DNA of 64,000 nucleotides from Neonectria sp. B-13 (lineage: Eukaryota > Ascomycota > Sordariomycetes > Hypocreales > Nectriaceae), in NCBI GenBank assembly GCA_002682825.1, contig NOKP01000020.1:558001-622000 (forward strand), written 5' to 3'. Positions 1 to 11,514 of the stretch are shown in pieces. The translations under genes were made by a program, and so were the position numbers. Each line of letters opens with the position of its first letter. Within the stretch, counting starts at the first letter, position 1. The notes below the pieces were generated by a model that worked only from the letters and a program-made list of their open reading frames with translations, searched no databases and was not told where the DNA came from.

Positions 1-656
1 AAACGGGATCGGTGCAAGTGACGCATGATGCGATGACGAGGGCGGGAAGCAGCGTCATATTCGGTGTTGTTGCCAGAATACATAGCGTAGTAGAAAGCCA
101 CATCATCGTCATGATAGGCAATAAGCACATCGCCATCTCCTTCCAGCGTAACCAGAAGTATCGGGCAGGTAGCTGATAGCCAGCAATGACTAGCTGAAGG
201 CCAATCATAACCCGCGTGACGCCCTATGAGAGTCAGCACCACTCCTTACAGCCGCTTACTTTATAGGTTGGTAAGTCACGGACAGGTTCGTATCGATGAG
301 ACATACCAATGTGATATCATGGGTCTGGCCCTTGCCTCCATTTCCCCATCGCTCGCTGTCGACGAACTTTGCCGCAACAGGCCCGAAGATTATGCCCATG
401 ACGACCGCCGGGACTACACAAACACAGACAGTCAGGGAAATACTTACACTGCGGAAGGGAGAGCTGATGGATAACTTACAGGCTAGTCCTAGGTACCAGA
501 CCTGCTTGATCTTGACTGATATGATTCCATAGAGGATGAGAAAAGCGCCTGTGAGTGTGTGAGTTCAGTATCTTCATCTTATCTGGTCAAATCACAGGGC
601 CATATACCCAGCGCCCCAAGGACGACATTGAGATCGCATACGTCGAAAGAAGGCAT
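1..656 (-). CDS. Na+/H+ antiporter, Nha1/sod2 family (N-terminal part, cut by window edge)
   Basis: Four exons can be read on the minus strand: 656-608, 548-480, 413-307 and 223 to beyond position 1, joined by three GT-AG introns (607-549, 479-414, 306-224). The start at 656 opens with MPSFDVCDLNVVLGAL. The frame then gives hydrophobic segments containing GIIFGPVAAKF, RWGNGGK, DITLGVTRVMIGLQL and CLLPIMTMMWL, and ends in CVTCTDPV at the edge. These are the hallmark N-terminal segments of fungal plasma-membrane sodium-proton antiporters (S. cerevisiae Nha1 has IVGP, KWGN and the CITATDP region at the same places). The TDP aspartate belongs to the ion-transport site in the family. Known family role: export of Na+ (and K+) in exchange for protons. 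Only about 149 residues are visible; the rest lies off the left end. It sits downstream of and in the same direction as the ENA sodium pump. The exons are individually short, so the gene is easy to miss. Confidence 0.88.
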
Positions 657-2124
657 CCCAACGCTATTGCTCAAAAGAGTCTGGAATTGAATCTACCAAG
701 AAAAGGACTAGGCTTAAGCGAGATCCTGAACTAAAGATACCAGGAAGAATATACATAAGAAGCGCCTGCTCCCTTGATCTTCAGTACTGTCGCACGTCAC
801 ACCCGTCACAAACTCAGTTCCTAAGAGATAAGACATGCAAGTGACACAAATAGAAATGGTGAGAGCACGGCCAAATACGAGTGCCGCTAACCGGCGGAGG
901 GAATGTGTATGACTTCAAATAAAATGGGACGCGCTCCGCAGCAAGCCCACAGCGTGTCTCAACCACGGATATCCGGCGCGGTCAACGAGCAGCTACGATA
1001 ATGCTAACGTTGTACGCGGCACGCGACACGGGTGGTTCCATTAAACTACTCAATGCATCGGCAAATCTATTCGTTAATGCTCGAGCAACCATGGTATTCG
1101 AGATTGTAGTTAAGGCCCCTGTGTTCGGCCTTGTCCCTCTTTAAGATGAGGTGCACTGAGAAAACGAACAGCCAGCGATCGTATTCAGGCCTTGAACGGG
1201 CCGTGTTTCACTTCAACAGTCTGGTAAATCCAGGAATCCATCCATCCAAAATGTATACTCTCACCAAACTAGGCGGCTATAATCAGCGTAGTTCTGCTAT
1301 GCCATTCTCTTCAATCCCGAGGTTCTGTTATTCTACATCGCACGACTCACTATAAACACCTACGTACTAAACCCGCGAAAGGTACAGCCCGGAATGTCCC
1401 AGAGGGTTTGTCATGTGAATTCCCATCCTGGGCGAGGGGCCATGTCTTTCTCCGACTCATACTTTGAAAAGGCGAACCCTCTTGCAAAGGCTCAGCAACC
1501 CGATGTAGCTCATCGAGCAACACAGTCCACGGAAACACATCTGACACTGGCATTTACAGTATTTAGGTCCTAGCCCATCGTTAATGGAAACCCGAGTATC
1601 CCAACCCCCACCCTTGACATCCTCATTCCTAACACATAACCTGACCCCTTATGCCTAAGTTCTAACGCCCGCAAGGTTAACTATTTGCTCTAAGACACAT
1701 GGGATAAGCACTCAGGGCTATGTCGCCATTATAGGGTTTCATTTTGTATTTCTGATTCAAGACATTCTGGATCATTTGATAAAGATACGTTTGGATTGGA
1801 CACCCATGATCAACAAGGGAAGATCTTCAAGTCTTCTCATTCCCATCTCTTTTTCCCAACCCTTCTGCGTTAATCGACTCGTCAAGGTTTGCCAACTTCC
1901 GTCCTCTGAGAGACTGTGGCGCTATTTGCGGAATCCGGTAGAAGAGTGACATATTTCAGCCATGCTCTTTTGTTCTGGTCCTCCTCCACCTTTTGCTCTG
2001 CACTCCGCTCTATCACAAATATGCATCTTGTTGCTATTTTTCTCGGCCAACCACTAGACTTGTACGCGATGCTACCTCGCACCTGCAAGTATCACTATCC
2101 TTGGGTTGGACCACCGCTGTGCAT
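657..2124. other. intergenic region between ENA 3' end and Nha1-like start
   Basis: No convincing coding sequence is seen on either strand. It should hold the promoter of the antiporter and the 3' UTR of the ENA gene. The base composition is more mixed than in the flanking genes and stops are frequent in all frames. Confidence 0.5.
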
Positions 2125-5100
2125 TCAAGGGCTAGACTTCTTCTGTGCCGCAGCAGCCGGCGGGGGCACCTGGACCTTCTCGAGGCCGTGGCGAACGCTG
2201 ACATCGCTCGACCCAGGCGAGCTAAGATACTCGCCAAACACACGTTGCTCGATGTCCATGTCTCTCCAGCTGACGCCGTTTTCCCGGCGGGCCTGCATGC
2301 GGAAGAAGACGCGCTTCGCCCACTTCCAGAGCTCCACGCCACCGAAGAACAGAACAGCGCAGACGAAGACGATGCCCCATTCCCAGCTGATGCCTTTGTG
2401 CTTGAAGACAACAGTGCTGATAACTGGGATGTAGATGAGGGGGAAGAGGGTCACAAACCCGAACATGATGGCCCAGAAGAGGAACTGGTTACGCCAGATA
2501 TCATGTATCCACTGCGTGAAATACAGTTTGGAGCCCGGTTGCATGCGGAAGAAGGATCGTCGCTTATCGATCATCTCCCAGGCCAGGAACAGCGAGAACC
2601 AGGTGAGACAGGCGAAAGTGGTGGCACGGGAGCGGAACACGGTATCGCAGCTCTCGCTATACTTCTCGTTGCAGCCTTCTCCGAGCTCACCGTTACCCCA
2701 GGCGTAGAGGCGCAACACAAAGGAACCAAGGCAGAGCGCCGCGATCCAAAGGCCGTACACAACCATGTCGCAAATAAGCTCCAGAGTGAACACACCGGTC
2801 TCAAGTGGTTGTGGTGGTCGGCTAAGGATGTCTGGCACGGCACGCTCAAAACCGAGGCCCATGTCGGGCATACCGGAGGTAGCCATGATGATCCACACGA
2901 TTTGTACGGGGGCCAGAGGGAAAACCGAGAGTCCAGTGCGGTCCTTGAAGATTAGGCCAACGAGGAGGACACAGGCCTGCGCAACGTTGGTAGCCAGCAC
3001 GTGAAGGATGAACTTCTGGATGTTGTCGAAAATTCGGCGACCTTCTTCAATGGCAGCAACAATCGAGGCAAAGTTATCGTCAGCTAGAACGATATCCGAG
3101 GCATCCTTAGCAACGTCGGAACCAGCCTGGCCCATAGCAATGCCGACATCAGCGCGACGAAGCGAAGGCGAGTCGTTGACGCCGTCACCAGTCTGTTCTA
3201 GTCAGCAAACTATTCGATTGAATGGGGTATAACTTGCAAACGTACCATAGCACAAAACTTCTTCCGACGGTGCAGTGCTTCAATCATTCGGACCTTGGTG
3301 TTGGGTGCACACCGGGCAATAACCAGCGGGAGGAATGGCAGTTGATCGACCTGATCATCCGTGAGACCATCGAATTGGGTGGCAGTCATGACCATGGAAG
3401 CTGCGATATCATGGGCAACCAGGTCCATTCGAGTAGGTAGAATCTTGACCTCAATAGCAATGGCCTTGGCAGTCTCAGGATGGTCACCGGTAAGCATGTG
3501 CACGGAAATACCGGCTTCGTGACAGGCTCTAACGGCAGGGGCAGACTCGGGTCGGGGAGGGTCGTAAAGACCAACGAGGCCACGGAAGACAAGGTCGCAC
3601 TCAACGGTCGTACGGTCGACCTCATCACCCTTCTTCATATCGACGTGGTATGTCTTCGATGCAAGAGCCAAGACACGCAGACCCATACCAGCGAACGCCT
3701 CCATGTTGCGGAGGATCTCCTCACTGAATTCGTCCGTAATAGGGACCTGCTCGTCTGAATCAGTCGGGCAGTAGGTGGCGCAAGCTCCAATGACACGCTC
3801 AACAGCGCCCTTGGTGAAGGCGAAGAGCTTGCCCGAGCGGTTGTCCTTCATGATGACGGACATGCGCTTGACATCAGAATCGAAGGGTAGTTCGGCGACC
3901 TCGCTGTACTGGTTGTGTTCATCGTGGCTAGTAAGCTTGAGGCGATTCCAGTCAAAGCGAGAAGCAAGAACTTGGATGGCGATCTCAGTGGGATCGCCAC
4001 GGGCGTGCCACTCGCCATCCTTCTGGTGGACGGTAGCAAGGTTGGCCAGAGATGCGACCTGAAGGAAGCTGGTGAGGCCGTCGGTACTCTGGGAAAGCAG
4101 ATTGGCGGCCGTGTCAACAACGCCGCAAGCATCTCCACCCTGCTTGAAGGGAATCTGATGCGGCTGACGAGGGTCGTATCGGATGTCACCAACGGTCGGG
4201 TCGAAGGGAGAGGACGAGTGCTCAATGGTGTAAGTTCCCTTTCCAGGCATCCAGGCGCCACGGGCCACCATCTTTCCTTGAGTCAGGGTGCCGGTCTTGT
4301 CTGAGCAGATGTCGGTGACTGCGCCCAGAGCCTCGAGGGACTTGAGGTTTCGGACAATGACGTTGCGCCCCACCATTCGCTTCGTACCAGCTGCCATTGT
4401 AATAGTCAAGACAACGACTAAACTGGCGGGAATCATAGAGAGACCAGTGGCGACAGCATAGATGATGACCTGTTGGTGGGCGTCGAAGTCGTTGGCGGCA
4501 AGCACGATAATCGCACAAATAACGGCAACGCCGAACAGGAGGATAGCCAGTCTAGAAAGCTTCTTCTGCAGAGGAGTTCCGACGTTGACACCCAGGAAGC
4601 GACCAACAGCATCAGTGAGAGTCAAGGTGTAGGCCTCGAGGTATCGGTGGGGCTTAGCCGAGCCATCAGTCTTACGCTTTACAGGACGGACCTTGCTGTC
4701 CTTCTTCCGAAGGGCGTTGGCAATGGCACCAATCTCCGTGCAGACACCGGTGGCGAAAACGATACCCTTGGCACGGCCCTTGGTGACAGTGGAGGAGCTG
4801 TAGGCAACGTTGAGACGGTCACCAGGACCGGTGTTATCCTCGAAAACTGCATCCTCGTTCTTTCTGACCGGTAGAGATTCCCCAGTCAACATCGCCTCAT
4901 CCGTTTCGAAATTGATTGCTTCGATCAGTCTAGGCAAGTTAGGTTCATGTGTCAAGCTTCGATGGGAGGCTATGTTACTTACCGAACATCGGCGGGGATT
5001 GTGTCACCGACCTTGATTTCCACAAGATCACCGGGCACAATATGCACAGAAGGAATAACTTTAGAGTCTCCATCGCGAACGACGGTTGCAGTAGGCGACG

Positions 5101-5699
5101 AGAGAGATCGGAGAGAGTCCATCGTCTTCTCGGCCGAGTACTCCTGGAAGAATCCAACGACAACGTTGAGCATGATGACGAAGGCGACGACACCACCCTC
5201 AATCCAGGATCCAATGCCAAAGGATACGGCCATAGCTAGGATCAGGACCTTGTTGTGTATTAGTCAGAAGCCTTTAGATCCTTAGATACAAGATACGGTG
5301 ATACAAGGCACAAAACTGCCTCAAAGCGAGTTTCTAGGTGCAAGATACGAGATACGGTAGTCGAATAGGCAGAGACAACGTAATAGATAAAGGGTTGGAG
5401 ATTTCCACACACACGAACAGAAAGGGAACAGCCCCGAGGACAGAGAAACTCACCATGGTCATGGCGTTGGCCACCTGGGCGAGGATGATCTTGATGGGCT
5501 GGATGCCCTCAGCGTCACCGAGATCGTTATTTCCAAACGTCTCCAACCGCTGAGTGGCCTCGGTCTCGCTCAAGCCGTTCATAGCATCGGTACTAAGTTC
5601 CTCGGCGACCCGGTCGAAGGAGAGGGCGTGAGCAGGATGGCTCATGGGGTCATTGCTCTGACCAGAGACATGAGTCTCGGTAGCCTCGTCCTTGGCCAT
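2125..5699 (-). CDS. ENA1: ENA-type sodium P-type ATPase (P-type IID)
   Basis: Plasma-membrane P-type ATPase that expels Na+ (and K+ or Li+) at the cost of ATP, used by fungi at alkaline pH and high salt. Exons on the minus strand: 5699-5454, 5248-4983, 4929-3246, 3192-2125. The product is about 1087 residues, the usual family length. Visible motifs in order: an N-terminal cation-ATPase domain with HALSFDRVAEEL, the actuator loop LTGES (about residues 185-189), the transmembrane motif IPASL (about 337-341), the phosphorylation site CSDKTGTLTQ (Asp about 381), KGAVERV of the nucleotide-binding domain, MLTGDHPETA, and the hinge TGDGVNDSPSL right after the third intron. The last exon carries the C-terminal membrane helices. 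IPASL rather than the calcium-pump IPEGL, together with overall similarity, points to the ENA subgroup rather than SERCA or PMR1. No frame damage is seen. The symbol follows family usage; fungi often carry several ENA paralogues. Confidence 0.95.
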
Positions 5700-5868
5700 G
5701 GCTGCGGTTGACGTTGACGGTCTGCGTCAGCAAGCCTCGCAATGTGGCTGTGAGTGGTAAGGTCCTCTTCAGGCTTGAGGACGGACGAAGGGTGATAGTG
5801 ATGCTAGGTGACCCTGAAGCTTACTTGAATTCCTAAGCATGAGGATCAAGAAGCATTTGAGTTTAGTG

Positions 5869-6445
5869 GCCAGGGGTGAACAAGCAAAAGATTCATAGGG
5901 AAGTAAGGCTCCAAAGAACAGAAGAGGACCGTGGGGTTGGGGTGACGGCATCTTATAGTTTCCATTGTCAGATCAGGGCGAACATCGAGACGGGTTGCTA
6001 TCTCTCGGCACCTCCCTCATGGAGCAACTCGTGGGGACGGGTTTACTCCAGGGACACCCACATTGCCAAGATTGGTCCAACTTTTCCTTCTCTGCCGTGT
6101 GCTTCTCTTCCAGAAAGGCGGGGTTTGGACTGGAGCGATGGTCTTGGCGATAAGACGGAGTGCCTGGAGTTGATGTCAGAGCCGGCTCATCCGCCAACAG
6201 AATCGGGTGTGCCCATGGGCCACCGGTGACGCTCCCGGATGAAAGTGTCATAACTTAGGATCGTGATAGCTGATTGGCGATGGACTGTGCCGTTCTAGAC
6301 GGCGTTGGGTATCTGGACCGTATCGACCGTCGGGCGCGTCGCCGTCCGCACGTCATCCAGCCGGTCGGAGTAGTGACGCGGCGTGGTGGGCTCGGCATCA
6401 ATTGACGGCTGTGAATGGGCAGCGGGACCCCGGCCGGGCCTTGGC
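5869..6445. promoter_or_regulatory. cluster of PacC-type sites upstream of the ENA ATPase
   Basis: Four matches to GCCARG lie 170-750 bp upstream of the ENA start: GCCAGG at 5869-5874, GCCAAG at 6065-6070, and CTTGGC (the minus-strand GCCAAG) at 6143-6148 and 6440-6445. PacC/Rim101 binds this hexamer and is known to control ENA genes at alkaline pH. The hexamer is short, so some matches are expected by chance; function here is inference. Confidence 0.4.
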
Positions 6446-8575
6446 CGGTCTTGGGAGACCGGGGCCTTCTTTGCTTTTGGGTCACCGAACCCGCGCCGAG
6501 CCTTGGAGGCGGAGATACTGGCCCATGAGCGGCCGTGACTGCCCACCAAGTCTCCATGAGAACTCCATCACGACTCCTTTGCAGGCTTTACTGTCACCGA
6601 AGGTGGGCCCATGTACAGGACTGCATTTGGTATTTGATTGAGAACCCACGTTGGACGGCGCAAGGAGAACATCGTGCGAGATGAGATGGGTAAGGGACAC
6701 TCGCACACCCCCAGCCCCTCTTCCCCTCCCCCTTCTTCTCTCTCTTTTCCTGGAGGTATCTTGGGGCTTGGTGTAATCGGTCTAGCATGTCTGCATTTCT
6801 CCTCGGAGTGACATGCTGGGCGCTGTGAAATGTGGAGGGTGTGCTCCAGACATTGGCTGTAGGCCGTTGTTCACCAGCCGCCCGCAGAGCCGCCTCCCTC
6901 CACCCAGACCGAGACGTTGCGTCTTGCTGGCCTCGTGACCGTGGCCGTGGAGATCGGATCGCGATCGGATCTCGAACAAACGGTTTGCTCGTGCACTGGA
7001 ACGGGGAGTCGTCCTGTTGCAGGTGCAGGCACTGCCACAATCGCGGAGACGGCACGGAGACTTTAGTCTGTTAAGACTCCAAGTCCTGTCTTTGCCTAAA
7101 ACCTTAGGATGCCTTAGCTGGCCGAGGTACCGCGTCCTTAGCGGCTGCTCGAAGCTGGGGTGTGTTTCTGGAGGCAGAGAGGCGCATGTGATGTGAGTCT
7201 AACAGAAGACTGCATCCTCGCAGCTATCAAGTGTTAAAGAGCTATGCTCTACGTGACCCTTCTGCGCTGTTTCTAGAACAGGCCCCGACATGCGAGGTAC
7301 CTTGTACGTAAGCACGCATCCACCGCTAGATCTCTCCAACGTGATAATAAGCTTAAATCACCGACGCCTGACTCAGGCCCCACTTCTTGGGTACCTCAGC
7401 GTCATCCGCACCGTCAATATAGCCGCATCTTCAGGCGTCTCACAGCGTCTCAGCGCCCCTCTAGCGCTTGTTACGGCCCCAGAGGCCCCTCCAAAGCGCA
7501 GCCTCACTCGAGGGCTCTGGCTCTTGATACGCTGGTGGGTGGCTCGCGAAGTCAACTACCGTCACGTTGGGGCGGTCAAGTACGGGTCCCTCGCGGGGCT
7601 CTCGCGGGTCACTTGCAGTCTTACACACCCCTTTATTGGCCTTCGATCCCGGCCGTGCCCCGAGGGTCCACGGAAGGGCCCACGGAGTCACCAACGGAGC
7701 TTCGTCTTGAAGCAGTTCCAGCCGCTCGTATGCGTCTTGGACGCCGTGTGCGGGGGGTAGCCCGGAACTATCGGCGCTTGAGCAGCAATCACGACACCCG
7801 TTGCGGAGGTAGCAGAATACCACTGGTGGGGGAGAGACAATTGTGTTATGGGGGTCCACGGGCGGCTGAAAAAGGGGGCCGAAGAAATCTGCACCTCAGC
7901 AGAGCATTTCAACTCGCCCGGCATCCCAGCCTGACGCCAGTCCGTCGCGGTGGCTTGCCGTGTTTCTATTACTTGCCGTCGTTGCCGGGCAATGAAGTAA
8001 CAGCTGGTCCCCAGATAGACAAACAACAGTCTTTGGGGCAGCCACCGGTGCGGGAATCGCGGTTAACTTGGGGGAAGTTGGCACAACTAACGAGACCGGG
8101 GTGAGACTGGAGACTGGAGACGGGAACTTGAACGCTGGAAACTGGGGATGGGCTGATGCTGGAGCAACTAGAAAGCCCAATATGCCAAGGCCGAGTCCAG
8201 AACATGAAGATGGAAGGCTGGACATATTCCTCAAGGGTTGTCAGCCTGTCAGCTGAAAAGTCTCTTAGAGGCAGGGCATGGTAAGCACGTATGCATGGTG
8301 CCAATTGTGAAGAGCCAAACACAGCAGTTGCATTCACAGACACCGGTATCTTCCCTTTGCTTGAAGCCGAAGTCTTGGAAGCGCCCATCAACATCTCTGC
8401 ATCGGCAGTTAGTGAAAAGCCACCCCCTCGACGTAATCCTGGCGGCCGAAATGCAACTCTCAGCCGTGCAAGAGCCCAGCAACGACCAACATTGCCTTAT
8501 CACAATCAGATCACCTTGCAAGGTTTCCCCAGTTTCACACGGCAGAGAAGTGCCGGGGAAATGGCCAACACGTGT

Positions 8576-8827
8576 CTACTGTGGCCTCTCACTCGCTTTT
8601 GCTGTTAGAGGTTGCAGGAGCTTGAAGGCGTCTGCCGGCGCCGACTTATCCAAAATAGCTTTGAGGCTTTCCTCGACGGCGTCGTAGCGGCATGGAGGGA
8701 CCGTCTGGACCGCTGCAAAGGGCGTACCCTCGATGCGAACATCAGTATCTCGGGTCTTCTCGGATGGATCCTCTCGGCTGGGTCCGGGAGAGGAGAACGG
8801 GATGCAAAATGTCGTTCCCGATACCAT
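8576..8827 (-). CDS. doubtful small reading frame, hypothetical
   Basis: An 83-codon frame starting at an ATG at 8827 has a composition that resembles real protein in its C-terminal half (charged and amphipathic, for example RYDAVEESLKAILDK and ADAFKLLQPLTAK). No domain is recognised. It could be a real small gene, one exon of a larger minus-strand gene, or another relic like the one just downstream at 9.0-9.7 kb. Nothing in the flanks fixes its limits, and frames on the opposite strand are also open. Treat as tentative. Confidence 0.22.
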   Translation of the reverse strand: MVSGTTFCIPFSSPGPSREDPSEKTRDTDVRIEGTPFAAVQTVPPCRYDAVEESLKAILDKSAPADAFKLLQPLTAKASERPQ

Positions 8828-9009
8828 CGTGACAAGGCAGAATTTACTCGCCCGGCCGATCCTTCAGAGGCGTCACACAGGGCCACTTGGGCGGGCCCGT
8901 GCCGGCCGGCTCTGCCTTTCCCCATCAATGCACCCGACAGCAGTGTGCGATCCCATATTCAAGCCAAAGAGCCGAGCTTTATCAATCGATCGATCCTTGT
9001 TGTGCGTTG

Positions 9010-9665
9010 ACCAACCGCTCGCGATGAAGCTTTGGTCCTCCGCGAAGAGCTTTGCGAGCAGGGCTTCAAGGCTCCGTCAGAGTGGCGCGGAATCGGACAT
9101 TTCCAAAGGGCAGAACCCCCGGTGTCTCCATCGACCCTGAAGGCCAACCCGGATCAGAGCGGGATAGAGAATGGCAAGACTGCAGGGAATAGGAATCCCC
9201 GTCAGCAACACGGGGCTCCTTCCACACTCCTTCCACGCACAACAATGTCACCGTGGGCCCACAGTCCCAGGATTTTGTTCTTTCCGCCAAGAGAGCAATG
9301 CCTTGATTGAGCGAGAGAAGTATTTCAATAGCCTTGGCCGAGTTAGGCAGCTGGAAGATCAACTCTTGGCCAACGTTGACGACGACATGACCTTCCAGAA
9401 CGCCAAGATTGAACACAAGAAGCTAGTTGAGTTAGCCGAGCCCATCGAAGGCGAGAAGAGAGATCAGATTCGGGCCAGACGAAACTGCAATCGGGGAGAC
9501 GCATTGCTAAGTACGAGCCCAGAGCCAAGGGCGACCTTAAAAAGCCAAGAGAAAACTTCGCAGCGCCAAGCATAATCTCCAGGCGATGAAGCAACAGGTG
9601 GAGGAGAAGAAAGCTTCTGAAGCCAAGATTAACCACGCGGTTCCCAAGACTTGTCTCAATTCCTC
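9010..9665 (+). pseudogene. degenerate gene fragment, charged/coiled-coil protein
   Basis: Protein-like sequence continues along the plus strand but jumps between frames. One frame reads DEALVLREELCEQGFKAPSEW near 9023-9085. A second reads LIEREKYFNSLGRVRQLEDQ and on into a highly charged stretch from about 9300 to 9500. The first frame returns at about 9506 (AKYEPRAKGDLK). The third then carries KAKRKLRSAKHNLQAMKQQ from 9541 to about 9660. Together this is a Lys/Glu/Arg-rich, probably helical protein with at least three frame changes. Introns cannot explain the last two switches, which are only tens of bases apart and lack usable splice sites. I do not recognise the family. It could be a decayed host gene or part of a mobile element. 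Confidence 0.45.
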
Positions 9666-10880
9666 GGGAGTGCGCGTAGTCCAGTCACCTCGGACTTCCG
9701 GTTGCCCTGGGGGGTTTACCAAGGATAAAGTAGTATAATGCCTCTTGTGAAGAGTATGCTCTGAAGCTCGGCTACCCCGCCCCAAGGCATAGGAGAGAAA
9801 GCTACCGTTAAAGGCAGCGTTTTAAACGGTTCACGTGGATCCAGGCCTATGTCATCACCAGTTGCCAGCCCTTCTAACTGAGCAGAGGAAAAGCAAGATA
9901 AGGTGTTTTAAACTACAAGAAACCCGACACCTAACAAAAGATCGGATGACAACGCCATTTGCCAAGAAGACCCAGCAGTTGGGAGTAAGAATGCACTATT
10001 TCAGAGCTCCATGGCGAGTCACGATAAGAGTCTAGTCCATGGTGAATCCTTGAACCCCAGTTTTCTAGTCGGTTTTGCTGATACCCCGCATGAATAGTGA
10101 ACTCAACTGAGGATTCACGACCGTTTTCATCATCATGCTTCTGTGTCGGGTTTACCTTGCCTAACTTAAGAAAAATTCTTCATCTAAAACGATATTGAGT
10201 TGTTGTCATCTAGCCTTCGTTGATGGATAAAAGTAACAACAGCCTGAGCCCCCATCTGCTAGGTAAAGCCCCACTACCACACGGTTGGCAATCGAGTTGC
10301 CAAGAAGACAAGACCATGCTGCCAAGCAACTCAAGACTTTTCCAACCGCGAAGCGTGAAAGAAGCAATACTGTTGAGACATTTCCCCGTGCCTCTCGGCG
10401 ACATTACGCAAGCCCCCCTCCTCGGGGCCTACAAGGCGTTCTTGCTGCTACAGTACCATGTTGAATACAGCCGTCAATGAAACCTCAGCGATAACGCTGC
10501 AGCAGAAGCTTCGTTGATGGGTCGCGGAATCTACCAGAAGCCTTGGCAACTTGGCATATCAGCGCGGGCGAGCGGGGAAAGACATGGTCCCGAGTCAGCT
10601 TTGCCTTCTCGGAAAGCCGACACGACGCCCGAGAACACTGTCAGATGACGCCTTGCAGCGGTTGTTCGGTTACATATTGACGTTCTCACGTCTTGGCAGT
10701 CAGGCTGGGGTGCGTGCCCCAAGATAGAGGTGCATGGAATAACGTAACGAAATTAATTTCATCGCTCCAAATCCGTTGCTACTGTACAGTAGAGCCGCAC
10801 GAGACGAAACGCCGTGCCAATCCCCCATCCCGAGCAAGTTTTCCTCCTTTCACATCCCGGATATCATCGCGATCCTCTTC
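9666..10880. other. intergenic, no gene seen
   Basis: Nothing protein-like continues in any frame beyond the relic. The right part should hold the 3' UTR of the NTF2-like gene. A weak 9-bp inverted match (about 10042 and 10111) was noted but is too short to interpret. Confidence 0.4.
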
Positions 10881-11291
10881 TCAGATCTTGGCCATGTGGT
10901 GAAGGCAGCATTTCCAGTCGCCGCCGGGGCCCTGGCGGAACGTCGACGAGCACATGCCCTCGGTGGCGACCATCTCGCCGTCCTGGAGCCGCCAGGCGGT
11001 GACGCGGTACGTGAGCGTGGAGCTCATCATGTCGATCTCTACGAACTCCGGGTCGTCGTGGATCTTGTACGCCGTCCACGGCTCGTACTCGTCGTCGAGG
11101 TATTCGTCCAGCGTCGGCTCCGTCTTGGGCGAGTAGATTTCGCGGTCGGGCTCGGCGAGCACGGCGTCGTGCGTGATGTACTTGCGGATCGTCTTGGGCT
11201 TGTCGCAGAGCGCTCGCCAGAGGAGCGCCGAGGCGTCCAGGGTGCCCTCCTTGTTGCGGGACTTGATGTTTCTGACGTCGTCGTCGCCCAT
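10881..11291 (-). CDS. small NTF2-like (SnoaL/DUF4440-type) protein
   Basis: A single uninterrupted exon encodes 136 residues beginning MGDDDVRNIKSRNKEGTLDA. The length, the N-terminal helices (DASALLWRALCDKP), the acidic central part and a C-terminal strand pattern ending GDWKCCLHHMAKI fit the NTF2-like cone fold, in which a W-x-x-x-H-H ending is common. No signal peptide or membrane segment is present, so it is probably cytosolic. Members include polyketide cyclases, isomerases and purely structural subunits; the sequence does not say which activity, if any, this one has. Two perfect CRE palindromes lie 224 and 415 bp upstream of the start. The downstream neighbour is the relic at 9.0-9.7 kb; no functional link is visible. 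Confidence 0.72.
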   Translation of the reverse strand: MGDDDVRNIKSRNKEGTLDASALLWRALCDKPKTIRKYITHDAVLAEPDREIYSPKTEPTLDEYLDDEYEPWTAYKIHDDPEFVEIDMMSSTLTYRVTAWRLQDGEMVATEGMCSSTFRQGPGGDWKCCLHHMAKI

Positions 11292-11514
11292 GATTGCTGT
11301 AGGTGGCTGTTGTGGTGGATTGACAAGAGAAGCGGTGATGTATTTGTGATTAATTTTCGACAGCAGTGGAAGAACAGTCTTGGAGGATGGAGAGACGGAG
11401 AGAGGCAGTAAATCTGGGCTGTCGTGGGGTTTTGAATCCTCGATATCATCGTCTCCGCGAGGTTGCGAACGTTCACCAGAAACCTGGAAACTAACACGAG
11501 AATCCCTGCCACCT

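Larger units (their letters stand above)
5700..9009. other. long gene-poor region upstream of ENA
   Basis: The proximal part is the ENA promoter and 5' leader. From about 6.3 to 9.0 kb the DNA is GC-rich and open frames of 60-190 codons occur on both strands at once, which is what GC-rich non-coding DNA gives. None shows a recognisable domain. A minus-strand frame starting at 8225 begins with a signal-peptide-like stretch, and another at 8827-8576 looks somewhat more coding-like; the latter is listed separately. Confidence 0.4.

Noticed and set aside
1993..2955. 320-codon plus-strand open frame
   Set aside because: It is antisense to the last ENA exon; the ENA reading is fully supported by motifs.
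7535..8104. 189-codon plus-strand frame
   Set aside because: No domain, Arg/Pro/Gly-rich, and the other strand is equally open.
7896..8225. Minus-strand frame starting with a signal-peptide-like segment
   Set aside because: The region contains short internal repeats and the rest of the frame has no protein-like features; no support beyond the hydrophobic start.
10042..10118. Short inverted match (GTGAATCCT type) about 60 bp apart
   Set aside because: Nine bases only, no target-site duplication, not enough for a mobile element or terminator.
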